From: Baffinella frigidus
Taxonomy: Eukaryota > Cryptophyceae > Cryptomonadales > Baffinellaceae
Direction: 5' to 3'
DNA: 11,371 nucleotides
Assembly: GCA_026770585.1 (NCBI GenBank)
Contig: MU646700.1
Span: 358,665 to 370,035 of the forward strand
Under the pieces are notes generated by a model. It made no database searches and had not been told where the DNA came from. It worked only from the letters and a program-made list of their open reading frames with translations. Shown piece by piece: positions 6,580-10,177 of this stretch. Made by a program: the position numbers and the translations under genes. Each line of letters begins with the position of its first letter. The first letter of the stretch is position 1.

Positions 6580-8550
6580 CAAGAAAGAGAGAGAGAAAGC
6601 GAGAGAGAGGTAGGAGCCCCCAACCATGTTCTCTGCTCGTGTCGCCTGACCACTTGGCAGCCACCGATGCCTTTCTCGCCCGGATTTCCGTGAGTGGTTT
6701 CCTGACTTTTGGCGGGTTTCCCGGGTGAGTATCAACTTTGGACTGATTCCCGAAGTCACCGGTGTCTGCCATGTGGCAAAGTGCAACATGTAAACCCCCC
6801 TAACCCCCCAAACCCTAAACCCCAAACCCTAACAACTTGCAACCACAACAATCACAACATGCAACACATACCCCTTACAATATGCACACAACCCCACCTT
6901 GGACATGATGCACTTTCTGCTCCCACGTGTCTCTCCTAACCCCTAACCCCGAAATCCCAATCCCCGATATCCGATCCCCAATCCCCAATCCCCAATCCCC
7001 AATCCCCAATTCTCCACCCCCCACGACAGGTAAACCCTAAACCCTAAACCCTGGACCCTAAACCCTGAACCCTAGACCCCACACCCTAGACCACACACCC
7101 TAACCCCTAAACCCTCGCCCCCACGACAGGTGAACCCTGAACCCTAAACCCTAACCCCTGAACCCTAAACTCTAAACCTTAAACCCTGAACCCTGAACCC
7201 TGAACCCTAAGCCCTAGTTTTACCCTAAACCCTAAACCCTAAACCCTAAACCCTAAACCCTACACCCTACACCCTACACCCTACACCCTAAACCCTACAC
7301 GCTAAACCCTAAATCCTAAACCCTAGGTACCTGGGCGCATGATGCACTTTCTGCGCAGAACCGAGCGCCTCTCCCTCAACTCCTAACCCCAAAACCCCAA
7401 TTCTCAATCAATCCCCTACGATAGGAAAACCCTAAACCCTAAACCCTAAACCACAAACCACAAACCACAAACCACAAACCACAAACCAAAAACCAGAAAC
7501 CACAAACCACAAACCCCCCGCCCCACCCCCCTTCCTTACCCCCAAACCCCCACACCCCAAAATCCCCTGACCCCTTGCCCCAACCCCCCTGACCCCGAAA
7601 CCCTGCACCCGAAACAGGCAAAGCGTACGGAGCCGGCCAAGAAGTCCAAGCCCGCGGAGGAGGAGGAGCAGTTCGCCACGAGCGGAGGCATGACCCCCAC
7701 GGCCACTCCTGCGAAGGGCACTCCGGGGAAGATGGTATCTGCCGTTACCCATATCCCCCACCGCGCGGTTTTCAGAATATCCCGCACCGCGTGGTTGTCA
7801 GCTCCCTGCGAAGCGAGCACCAGTTTTCCTGGCGCGCGGGGCGGCGGCCAGGGAAACTGAGCGCGCCAGGAAAACTGGTGGCGTGGATGCTGAATCCTCG
7901 ACAGCGTGAATGCTGAACCTGAGGGTGCTGTGCAGGCTTCTGCGAGGCGCGTACAGGCGTCCGCAGGGCGCGAAGCTTCCGGGAAAAAGGTGAAGGAACT
8001 CAAGGAACGGCAGGCGCTCGAGGCCCGCGAGGCCCAGCAGCGGCTCGCCCGGCCCGGCGAGTTTGTTGGCATCGGCGGGCCGGCGGCGCGCGGGGCCCCC
8101 GCGCGCGAGCTTCATTTCGGGGGGCGCGCGCCCTTCGTCTTCGGCGCGCCGCCCGCGATGGTACCCCTTCAGACCGTCAACCCTCAACGCTGAGCCCCAA
8201 ACCCCAAACCCCAAACCCCAAACCCCAAACCCCAAACCCCAAACCCTGAACCCCAAACTCTGAACCCCAAACCCCAAACCTCAAACCCTAAGCCCCAAAC
8301 CCCAAACCCTAATCCCCAAACCCCAAACCCCAAACCCCAAACCCCAAACCCTAAACCTCAGCCCTCCCAGCCCCAGGGCAGCGCCTCCCAGCCCTTGACG
8401 GTTTTCGGCGGGCCGCCGCGCGAGGCCGCGGGTGAGGCGACGCGTGGGGGCGCGGGTGCGGGTGCGCGCGGGGGCGCGGGGGGGCGCGGGGGCGGCCGTG
8501 CGGGGGGGCGCGCGGGCGGCGGGGCGGCGGGGCGCCCGGGCGCCCGGTGA
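192..8550 (+). CDS. Multi-exon gene, coiled-coil protein with basic and Gly/Arg/FG-rich C-terminus (5' partial)
   Basis: This is the overall gene model; its exons are listed separately. It joins 192-252, 473-607, 675-749, 902-967, possibly 1950-2014 plus 2226-2298, 2444-2527, 3740-3802, 4251-4301, 4854-4928, 5211-5327, 6425-6493, 7618-7734, 7936-8160 and 8377-8550. Each block is open in one frame, rich in G/C at third positions, preceded by AG (mostly CAG) and followed by GT. Nearly all boundaries fall between codons, so the blocks join without frame shifts to roughly 480 residues. The middle is rich in Glu, Lys, Arg, Gln and Leu with heptad-like spacing, suggesting a coiled coil. The later part has basic clusters (AKRKIVK, AKRTEPAKKSK) that could be nuclear localisation signals, then FG dipeptides and a Gly/Arg tail. 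The family is not recognised; an FG-nucleoporin/Tpr-like role is only a guess. The 5' end lies outside the window. The element at 2015-2223 and the abrupt end of 4251-4301 may mean that the copy is partly broken. Confidence 0.55.
473..607 (+). CDS. Exon, globular N-terminal region (45 codons)
   Basis: The acceptor GTCGCAG ends at 472 and the donor GTATTG starts at 608. The exon begins with ATG (MPPGTDPKFLLEKP...) and ends ...DPVMKMK. The ATG could be a start, but it directly follows a good acceptor and the previous exon is in phase, so an internal exon is as likely. The segment alternates hydrophobic and polar residues (LILVSLKKPG, MYHLVVQTVD), suggesting beta strands rather than coiled coil. 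The intron that follows is only 67 nt and consists of CCCTAAA-like repeats. Confidence 0.6.
675..749 (+). CDS. Exon, coiled-coil segment 1
   Basis: The acceptor AAACCAG ends at 674 and the donor GTGCGT starts at 750. The 25 codons read ELESESAERLL...KDVEQKDE: strongly charged, Leu/Ile at helical spacing, no Pro or Gly, phase 0 at both ends. Both flanking introns are telomere-like repeats, so the exon stands out by composition. It follows 473-607 in frame. Confidence 0.7.
750..901 (+). repeat. Intron made of CCACAAA repeats
   Basis: After the donor GTGCGTAAACCCTAAACC the sequence becomes a near-perfect array of the 7-mer AACCACA (about 771-900) and ends in AAACAG, the acceptor. The whole 152-nt intron is thus repeat from end to end. 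The unit differs from the telomere-like CCCTAAA by two bases, and short CCCTAAC/CCTAAAC units are interspersed at 864-884. Open frames here on either strand encode only periodic peptides. Confidence 0.9.
902..967 (+). CDS. Exon, coiled-coil segment 2
   Basis: The acceptor CACAAACAG ends at 901. The reading is FCEGLRKLCNSKMAQWQDAK and onward. Two donors are possible: GTCAAG at 968 keeps phase 0 like the other exons, and GTTTAC at 975 would end in phase 1. I prefer 968 for phase consistency. The downstream intron starts with TTTACGG-type repeats, the reverse orientation to most introns here. Two Cys and a Trp are unusual for the coiled-coil part. Confidence 0.6.
1258..1477. mobile_element. CCAC-end MITE, TSD AA
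   Basis: A 220-bp element with terminal inverted repeats. The left end is CCACTCGAGACTGGAAGAGG; the right end read on the other strand is CCACTCGAGGCTGGAAGAGG. The dinucleotide AA flanks both ends (1256-1257 and 1478-1479). Inside, GGTCACGTATC (1368-1378) pairs with GATACGTGACC (1395-1405). It has no coding capacity, so it is non-autonomous. It lies in the intron after exon 902-967. Confidence 0.85.
1556..1736. mobile_element. CCAC-end MITE, TSD TC
   Basis: A 181-bp element with ends CCACACGAGGCTATCCATG, mirrored at the right. TC flanks both sides (1554-1555, 1737-1738). The centre holds a perfect 20-bp inverted repeat with a 2-nt spacer (about 1614-1655, TGATCACGTTTCCGTACGGA). It interrupts a sequence whose uninterrupted relatives occur at 3618 and 4687. 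It is related to 4444-4614. Confidence 0.88.
1778..1942. mobile_element. CCAC-family MITE (ACAGCGG subgroup)
   Basis: A 165-bp element. The left end CCAGACAGCGGATTCCAAAGG pairs imperfectly with the right end CCACACAGCGGGCTACAAAGG read on the other strand. The interior contains the block CCTACGGTAGGCAATGCCG followed by a G-run and GTAACGGAAA, shared with 2717-2915, 3457-3617 and the fragment at 5518. Flanks are AA and CG, so no target duplication is visible. Confidence 0.7.
1950..2298 (+). CDS. Candidate exon split by a miniature transposon
   Basis: After an acceptor-like GTGTAG ending at 1949, an open frame reads MHMVLYVTLLCDRAFFIDDQ, then VA. The codon for that Ala is interrupted at 2014 by the element 2015-2223. 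If the element and one copy of its GC duplication (2224-2225) are removed, the frame continues RVHFITEMIQRDDERYGG and is open to a donor-like GTATCC at 2299. High third-position GC on both sides of the insertion supports a once-continuous exon. With the element in place the frame runs into stops inside it. No AG/GT pair removes it exactly, so the exon is either broken or skipped. The Leu/Val-rich beginning may include intron sequence. Confidence 0.4.
2015..2223. mobile_element. CCAC-end MITE inside a reading frame, TSD GC
   Basis: A 209-bp element with ends CCACTCGAGAATGGTGGAGG and, inverted, CCACACGAGAACGCTAGAGG. GC flanks both sides (2013-2014, 2224-2225). It is homologous, in inverted orientation, to 8593-8783, including the interior TGACTGTGCAAT. 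It splits candidate exon 1950-2298 within one codon. Confidence 0.88.
2444..2527 (+). CDS. Exon, coiled-coil segment 3
   Basis: The acceptor CACAG/CTC ends at 2443 and the donor GTGCGA starts at 2528. The 28 codons read LTDTSKVEKERFERLLGEND and LKIKQQAD, phase 0 at both ends. Charged and Gln-rich residues with Leu/Phe/Ile at helical positions fit the neighbouring coiled-coil exons. The intron upstream contains an AT-rich tract (2377-2422), in contrast to the GC-rich exon. Confidence 0.7.
2645..2690. repeat. Short direct repeat TGTACAACTACATGTA
   Basis: The 16-mer TGTACAACTACATGTA occurs twice, separated by TGGGAC. The flanking sequence 2590-2716 shows no gene and no convincing inverted ends. 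It is otherwise unassigned intron sequence. Confidence 0.7.
2717..2915. mobile_element. CCAC-end MITE with internal duplication, TSD GC
   Basis: A 199-bp element starting CCACACGGCGGACTTCGCAG and ending in GTGTGG. GC flanks both sides (2715-2716, 2916-2917). The terminal repeats are eroded beyond the first six bases. The interior block ending GTAACGGAAAGGTGG is tandemly duplicated (2792-2837 and 2838-2883, 46 bp each). It belongs to the ACAGCGG subgroup by its interior GATTTTGAATAACCC. Confidence 0.7.
2916..3263. other. Intron stretch without recognisable gene
   Basis: This part of the intron holds homopolymer C and G runs (3008-3021, 3063-3070). A piece resembling the start of the duplicated unit (ATGCATGAAGCGGGGGG at 2922) is also present, as is GGCGTGTTTCCTAAGGCAAT (3183), which resembles sequence at 1669 inside another element. 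Frames on both strands are open but lack coding bias. Confidence 0.5.
3264..3405. mobile_element. Hairpin MITE with CCAC ends, TSD CT
   Basis: A 142-bp element that folds almost completely on itself. The ends are CCACTAGCCCTTGGAGGTGG and, inverted, CCACCAGCCCTCCCAAGTGG. The centre pairs ATTTACCTTG..CGGGGTCG with CGACCCCGAGGCAAGGTAAAT around GATC. CT flanks both sides (3262-3263, 3406-3407). A half-copy of the centre occurs at 5600-5623. Confidence 0.85.
3457..3617. mobile_element. CCAC-end MITE (ACAGCGG subgroup) with an empty site nearby
   Basis: A 161-bp element with ends CCACACAGCGGGCTACGAAG and, inverted, CCACACAGCGGCCATCGAAG; both continue GGGATTTT. In the second duplicated unit the matching place (about 4680-4690) reads CCGTGAAGATGCAGG without interruption, against CTTGAA-element-GATGCAGG here. 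The element is therefore an insertion, although the dinucleotides at its ends (AA, GA) do not match. Confidence 0.85.
3740..3802 (+). CDS. Exon, coiled-coil segment 4 (first copy of a duplicated exon)
   Basis: The acceptor TCTGCACAG ends at 3739 and the donor GTGCGT starts at 3803. The 21 codons read EIKRLIKEKDVREDLLAETQ, then K. It resembles 4854-4928: both start with E, share L..EKD and TQK, and have homologous sequence on both sides. It is therefore the first copy of a tandemly duplicated exon-intron unit. Phase 0 at both ends lets the duplication preserve the frame. Confidence 0.7.
3886..4051. mobile_element. 73-bp-arm hairpin element, TSD ATAC
   Basis: A 166-bp element made of two 73-bp arms (3886-3958 and 3979-4051) around a 20-nt loop. 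The ends are TCATAGGCTAACGGCCTG and, inverted, TAATAGGGTAACGGCCTA. ATAC flanks both sides (3882-3885, 4052-4055). The second duplicated unit has the uninterrupted GCCATACCTAGCGTTTG (about 5054-5071), with a single ATAC. The arms share the motif CTACGGTAGG with other elements here. Confidence 0.92.
4097..4248 (+). repeat. CCCTAAA then CCCGAAA array
   Basis: Degenerate CCCTAAA/CCCTCAA/CCCTGAA units give way at about 4184 to a homogeneous run of nine or so CCCGAAA units, which ends two bases before the CAG acceptor of exon 4251. The switch from a mixed to a homogenised variant indicates local tandem expansion. Confidence 0.9.
4251..4301 (+). CDS. Short exon ending at a transposon boundary
   Basis: The acceptor AAACCAG ends at 4250. 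Seventeen codons read GVTDVLIVATELEHDTI. The frame reaches the insertion point of the hairpin element at 4303. The G of its ATAG duplication (4302) and the first T of the element form a GT in phase 0, so the element may supply the donor. By position this exon corresponds to 5211-5327 in the second unit, which is 39 codons long, so it may be a truncated duplicate. Residue similarity to that exon is weak. Confidence 0.45.
4303..4442. mobile_element. Hairpin MITE with TTATCC ends, TSD ATAG, hit by a second insertion
   Basis: A 140-bp element with inverted ends TTATCC..GGAAAC and an inner arm TGATGGCAACGAAAATT..CTACACAA that pairs with its copy on the right. ATAG lies at 4299-4302. On the right, the A at 4443 and TAG at 4617-4619 would form ATAG once the element 4444-4614 and one copy of its AA duplication are removed. 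The order of events is then readable: this element first, the CCAC element second. Confidence 0.85.
4444..4614. mobile_element. CCAC-end MITE nested beside another element, TSD AA
   Basis: A 171-bp element with ends CCACACGAGGCTAACCAGGC, mirrored as CCACACGAGGCTACCCAGGC on the other strand; both continue GAACA. AA flanks both sides (4442-4443, 4615-4616). The interior contains a palindrome around CCGACCGCTGAGCGGTCGG. It is related to 1556-1736. Confidence 0.9.
4763..4806. repeat. 19-bp hairpin in the duplicated intron
   Basis: ACAGTTGTCTTGAACCCGT (4763-4781) is followed after six bases by its inverted copy (4788-4806) with one mismatch. It is absent from the first unit, where a single CTGAACCCGTCC is present. 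It arose from a local inverted duplication of that motif. Confidence 0.75.
4854..4928 (+). CDS. Exon, coiled-coil segment (second copy of the duplicated exon)
   Basis: The acceptor GCTGCGCAG ends at 4853 and the donor GTGCGA starts at 4929. The 25 codons read ESTHLHEEKDLYIAELERGN and TQKSK, phase 0 at both ends. It shares the pattern L..EKD...L....TQK with 3740-3802 and the same flanking intron sequences: upstream TGTCCTGAACCCGTCC and CTGAACCCTGC, downstream CCCCAAGGACCCTACAG. Confidence 0.7.
4929..5210 (+). repeat. Intron with CCCTAAA and CCATAAA arrays
   Basis: The intron between 4854-4928 and 5211-5327 starts GTGCGAAAACTC and runs through CCCTAAA-like units (4936-5026). A unique piece (about 5036-5125) shared with the first duplicated unit follows. 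It ends in CCATAAA repeats (about 5168-5206) that reach the acceptor. The unique piece keeps the uninterrupted GCCATACCTAGCGTTTGT, the empty site for the hairpin found at 3886-4051. Confidence 0.85.
5211..5327 (+). CDS. Exon, coiled-coil end and Ala/Pro linker
   Basis: The acceptor CATAAACCAG ends at 5210. The reading is DLRELTGSLEYLDTAYKRSE, then ATVARLMEAQAAPAPIAHQ, with a donor-like GTGCTG at 5328 in phase 0. If that donor is not used, the frame ends seven codons after 5327 at TGA 5346-5348, which would give a shorter protein. I favour splicing because later in-phase exons follow. Just 3' of the alternative stop begins a long inverted repeat arm (5356). Confidence 0.6.
5518..5623. mobile_element. 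Chimeric fragments of two MITE families
   Basis: Positions 5518-5598 match the interior of the ACAGCGG subgroup (GTAAGCGATAAGACCTAGG through GTAACGGAAACTC), as in the inverse of 3457-3617. Immediately after, 5600-5623 matches half of the palindromic centre of 3264-3405 (CGACCCCGATGTCAAGGTAA). No terminal repeats remain. Confidence 0.7.
5624..6175. other. Intron stretch without gene
   Basis: This part contains a short reverse-oriented repeat block (GGTTTAAGGTTTACGGTTGACGG, about 5676-5700). A cluster of GGGGCYAGG units lies at about 5970-6010 and again near 6105. I see no coding block with splice signals on either strand. Confidence 0.5.
6176..6345. mobile_element. Hairpin MITE, CCANCAACCCTC ends, TSD GG
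   Basis: A 170-bp element. The left end CCAGCAACCCTCACGGAA mirrors the right end CCACCAACCCTCACGGAA, and both continue toward ACCAAAT. GG flanks both sides (6174-6175, 6346-6347), although the right side is in a G-run so the boundary is less certain. The centre is the perfect 20-bp palindrome GCCAGGCGAATTCGCCTGGC (6235-6254). Related to 10502-10650. Confidence 0.75.
6425..6493 (+). CDS. Exon, Ala/Glu helix and basic cluster
   Basis: The acceptor GTGGGCAG ends at 6424 and the donor GTGAAG starts at 6494. The 23 codons read AVEAAVEAAPGGFESPAKRK and IVK, phase 0 at both ends with strong third-position GC. The KRK cluster after a Ser-Pro could be part of a nuclear localisation signal. The exon lies inside the 1.3-kb interval bounded by inverted arms (5356-6645), and its donor is followed within ten bases by a GT microsatellite. 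Confidence 0.5.
6503..6612. repeat. GT and GA microsatellites
   Basis: About twenty GT units (6503-6542) are followed by an imperfect GA/GAAA tract (6545-6612). They begin ten bases after the donor of exon 6425-6493. The GA tract is continuous with the right arm of the 1.3-kb inverted repeat. Confidence 0.95.
6797..7617 (+). repeat. Long intron of telomere-like repeats
   Basis: This intron tail contains CCCTAAA, CCCCAAT, CCCTACA, CCCTGAA and CCACAAA arrays in blocks. A unique segment with CATGATGCACTTTCTGC occurs twice (6903 and 7338). Three times a CCACGACAG- or CTACGATAG-type motif leads directly into GTAAACCC, GTGAACCC or GAAAACCC (7028, 7128, 7424). No credible coding sequence is seen on either strand. 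Confidence 0.85.
7618..7734 (+). CDS. Exon, basic/acidic disordered segment
   Basis: The acceptor CGAAACAG ends at 7617 and the donor GTATCT starts at 7735. The 39 codons begin AKRTEPAKKSKPAEEEEQFA and continue with Thr/Pro/Ala-Lys repeats (TPTATPAKGTPGKM). Lys/Arg pairs resemble a bipartite nuclear localisation signal, followed by an EEEE run and TP sites of the kind often phosphorylated. Phase 0 at both ends. It directly follows pure repeat sequence, so the boundary is sharp. Confidence 0.65.
7819..7879. repeat. Perfect 19-bp inverted repeat in an intron
   Basis: ACCAGTTTTCCTGGCGCGC (7819-7837) and its exact inverse (7861-7879) enclose a 23-nt loop. A direct repeat CACCGCG.GGTT.TCAG precedes it (about 7760 and 7785). 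No target duplication is evident. It could be a very small mobile element or an RNA hairpin in the intron between exons 7618-7734 and 7936-8160. Confidence 0.7.
7936..8160 (+). CDS. Exon, charged helix followed by Gly/Ala/FG-rich region
   Basis: The acceptor CTGTGCAG ends at 7935 and a donor GTACCC starts at 8161. The first part is a charged helix (KKVKELKERQALEAREAQQR). The second is Gly/Ala/Pro/Arg-rich with LHFGG and FVFGAPPAM, which resemble FG motifs of nucleoporins. The frame continues past the donor to TGA at 8191, so an unspliced end ...VPLQTVNPQR is the alternative. The upstream part of the frame (from ATG 7906) lacks third-position bias and is probably intron. Confidence 0.6.
8192..8358 (+). 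repeat. CCCCAAA/CCCTAAA array
   Basis: An almost uninterrupted array of CCCCAAA units with occasional CCCTAAA and CTCTGAA variants fills the intron before the terminal exon. In places it is homogeneous over six units (8202-8245). Confidence 0.9.
8377..8550 (+). CDS. Terminal exon, Gly/Arg-rich tail with stop
   Basis: The acceptor GCCCCAG ends at 8376. The reading is GSASQPLTVFGGPPREAAGE, then a tail of Gly, Ala and Arg with RGG-type tripeptides, ending GRPGAR at TGA 8548-8550. Phase 0 matches the previous exon, and VFGGPP echoes the VFGAPP there. RGG-like tails commonly bind RNA or are arginine-methylated, but very GC-rich DNA alone can encode such a tail by chance. A donor-like GTGAGG inside (around 8430) could instead lead to further exons. 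The acceptor could also lie a few codons upstream. Confidence 0.5.
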   Translation, partial: GSASQPLTVFGGPPREAAGEATRGGAGAGARGGAGGRGGGRAGGRAGGGAAGRPGAR

Positions 8551-8592
8551 AGCACCACGCCGGCGAACGCTTTTGCGGTACACGCCCGCCTC

Positions 8593-8783
8593 CCACACGA
8601 GAACGCTGGAGGGGCCTATTTAAACCCGATGTGCTTTTAAAAGTGGGCATTTGTGTAGTAACGTTCGTTGATTGGTCACGTAACTCTGCATATATTGCAC
8701 AGTCACGAGGTTGGAAAGCCCTATCCTGGTACAAATATTTACAACCCCACATGTAAATAGGATCCTCCAGCATTCTCGAGTGG
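8593..8783. mobile_element. CCAC-end MITE downstream of the gene, TSD TC
   Basis: A 191-bp element with ends CCACACGAGAACGCTGGAGG and, inverted, CCACTCGAGAATGCTGGAGG. TC flanks both sides (8591-8592, 8784-8785). Read inverted it matches 2015-2223 along its length (for example ATCCTATTTACATGTGGG and TGACTGTGCAAT). It starts 43 bases after the gene's stop codon. Its minus-strand open frame is not treated as a gene. Confidence 0.9.
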
Positions 8784-8796
8784 TCTCTCCCTTGCG

Positions 8797-9066
8797 GAAC
8801 CGCGGATGAGCGAGGCTGCACACACACGGTGCGGTAGGCCTATTCCTAGGAGCCTAGGAGCCCCCTAGGGGCGGTGCGTGAGCATATTCGCGAGCAACCC
8901 CTGCACTGTCCTAGGGTCCTTCGGGAAGCCTATTCCTAGGAGCCTCGGAGCGTAGGAACGTGTGCCTATATAATAGGCTGGGCCCTTACGTGGCGAGGCC
9001 GTCAAATTTGACGGCCAAGAGGTCCTAGGCAGGTCCTAGGGCCCTACGGTAGGGCGTACGAGCCTA
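8797..9066. repeat. CCTAGG-rich block with palindromes
   Basis: The sequence is dense in CCTAGG and CCTACGG motifs. The segment GCCTATTCCTAGGAGCCT occurs twice (about 8838 and 8929). A perfect 20-bp palindrome GGCCGTCAAATTTGACGGCC lies at 8997-9016. It is probably composed of degraded hairpin elements; no intact terminal repeats with duplications were found. Confidence 0.6.
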
Positions 9067-9074
9067 CTCGCCAC

Positions 9075-9143
9075 TTAAGGGATTCGCAAAAGCTAGAAGC
9101 TATCAAGGCCCGGGAGGCTGCGAGCACCCCCGAGGACCCTCGA
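9075..9143 (+). CDS. Possible short helical exon
   Basis: The frame reads LRDSQKLEAIKAREAASTPE, then DPR. AIKAREAAS resembles LEAREAQQR in exon 7936-8160, so it may be a duplicate of that region. No CAG acceptor precedes it and the donor (GTTCTC near 9152, or a non-canonical one) is uncertain. If real, it belongs to a second gene or to an extended 3' end of the first. Confidence 0.2.
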
Positions 9144-9195
9144 TTTCGGTTCTCAACCCTAACCTGCCTCTCGCCGCTGGTGCAGGCGGATCTGA

Positions 9196-9348
9196 AACAC
9201 GGGGGTGGTACACGGGCTGCTCCTGCTGGTGCACACAACGCCGGCGTACATCATCCTCTTCGTCCTCTTCTCACTCTCGAATCAGTGGAAGAGCAAGCTC
9301 CAGGATCCCGCTCCCTTCCCTGCCGACGACGTTCCGCGAGTCCAGTGG
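9196..9348 (+). pseudogene. Membrane-protein coding fragment with a frame problem
   Basis: One frame has strong third-position GC and encodes a hydrophobic helix (GLLLLVHTTPAYIILFVLFS) followed by a polar tail (LSNQWKSKLQDPAPFPADD, then VPRVQW). That is the pattern of a membrane-spanning segment with a juxtamembrane region. A donor GTGAGT starts at 9348; otherwise TGA stops the frame at 9349-9351. Upstream, a good acceptor GGTGCAG ends at 9185, but this frame has TGA at 9193-9195 and no AG lies between. A one-base excess in the G5 tract (9201-9205 region) would join the acceptor-side frame (ADLKHG) to it. Either this is a damaged exon or a sequencing error. No family is recognised. Confidence 0.4.
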
Positions 9349-9368
9349 TGAGTCACCGTAGGACCCTA

Positions 9369-9484
9369 CAGGGCTACCTCGCGCATAAGAAACTTCCCCC
9401 CCCTAGGGCCACCATAGGTCCCTAGGCATAGGCCTACTGCAGGGTCCTAGGAGAGGGCGGTTTCTGATGCGCGAGGTACCCCTG
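9369..9484. mobile_element. Tc1/mariner-like MITE, copy 1, in TA
   Basis: A 116-bp element starting CAGGGCTACCTCGCGCATAAG and ending with the inverse (CTTTATGC-like arm, GCGAGGTACCCCTG). It is flanked by TA on both sides (9367-9368, 9485-9486). Its interior has CCTAGGCATAGGCCTACTGC, which forms a second palindromic layer. It begins about 20 bases after the donor at 9348. Confidence 0.8.
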
Positions 9485-9639
9485 TAGGTGTGACGATTGG
9501 TGGCGTCTCCCGTGAGTGCCCGCCCCCAGGAGGCTCTCAGGCCCCTAGGTTCCTTGGAAAAGGCTTTCCGTAGGACCCTAGGCGTGACGCTTGGCGGTGC
9601 ACTAGACTTACCGTAGGACCCCACACGCGCGTGGCTTCC

Positions 9640-9660
9640 CCCAGCGTGCGCGCGTGGCGC
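9640..9660. repeat. GC-rich repeat region
   Basis: CGCGCGTGGC motifs are repeated here (9626 and 9646) with CTTCCCCC between them. The surrounding 9488-9720 has several GTAGGACCCTAGG copies (9571, 9612) resembling element interiors. There is no gene on either strand. Confidence 0.4.
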
Positions 9661-9722
9661 CCTCCCCCCGGCTTCCCCCGGTGGAAGCAGAAACCCCTGC
9701 ACTAGCTCCTGCCTCTGCCTGC

Positions 9723-9779
9723 ACCCCTGCGCTGCCCGGTACACACACGCGGCACTGTGTGCCGGGCAGTGCAGGGGTT
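9723..9779. repeat. Hairpin of about 22 bp
   Basis: CCCCTGCGCTGCCCGGTACAC pairs with GTGTGCCGGGCAGTGCAGGGG across a short loop, with about two mismatches. An AACCCCTGCACT copy also occurs at 9690, so the stem may have formed by inverted duplication. The role is unknown. Confidence 0.65.
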
Positions 9780-9822
9780 GCTCGCGAGGAGGCACACGCG
9801 CCGCCGCTAGGGGACTCCTAGG

Positions 9823-9888
9823 CTCCTAGGAAGACACTTACCGTAGGACCCTAGTCTCCTAGGAAGAGGCTGACCGTAGGACCCTAGG
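9823..9888. repeat. Two 33-bp tandem units
   Basis: CTCCTAGGAAGACACTTACC, then GTAGGACCCTAGT (9823-9855), is followed by a second unit (9856-9888) with GAGGCTGACC in place of GACACTTACC. Related single units occur at 9550-9585 and 9600. Confidence 0.85.
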
Positions 9889-10058
9889 ACAGGGGTTGCC
9901 CCAGTGGCGCTGGCGAGGGATATTCTGACCCAGCCTCCCTCCCTCCCCTTCTAGAGGCCTAGTGACGCGGGGCGGGAGGCTTTTGTCGCACCCTCCCACC
10001 CTGTGTAGGCCCTGGAGGCTAATGGTGTAGGCGGCGGTTGGCCCAGCCTGCCCCCCTA

Positions 10059-10175
10059 CAGGGGTACCTCGCTCATAAGAAACCGACCCCCCCCTAGGAC
10101 CACCGTAGGGCCCTAGGCATGGGCCTACTGTAGGGTCCTAGGGGAAGGCGGTTTCTTATGAGCGAGGTACCCCCC
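10059..10175. mobile_element. Tc1/mariner-like MITE, copy 2, in TA
   Basis: A 117-bp element starting CAGGGGTACCTCGCTCATAA with a long inverted arm ending GAGCGAGGTACCCCC. TA flanks both sides (10057-10058, 10176-10177). The last bases have changed from CTG to CCC. The interior CCTAGGCATGGGCCTACTGT aligns with copy 1. Confidence 0.8.
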
Positions 10176-10177
10176 TA

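Larger units (their letters stand above)
5356..6645. mobile_element. 1.29-kb interval with about 55-bp inverted arms and CTGA flanks
   Basis: The left arm (5356 to about 5415) begins GCGACACGAGCAGAGAACAT and runs into a CT-rich tract. The right arm (about 6590-6645) is its inverted copy, including CCAACCATG and the GA-rich tract. CTGA lies immediately outside both arms (5352-5355, 6646-6649), as expected of a 4-bp target duplication. No transposase is visible inside; the interval holds degraded elements, exon 6425-6493 and a GT microsatellite. Two separate insertions of one short repeat in opposite orientation would be an alternative. Confidence 0.5.

Noticed and set aside
6277-6825. Open frames with Cys-Val or Arg-Glu runs on both strands
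   Set aside because: They come from GT and GA microsatellites. Only the short GC3-rich part 6425-6493, bounded by splice signals, is kept.
8351-8827. Long minus-strand open frame through the terminal exon and the MITE at 8593
   Set aside because: It combines the antisense of a Gly/Arg-rich exon with a non-coding MITE. The homologous element at 2015-2223 has stops in this frame.
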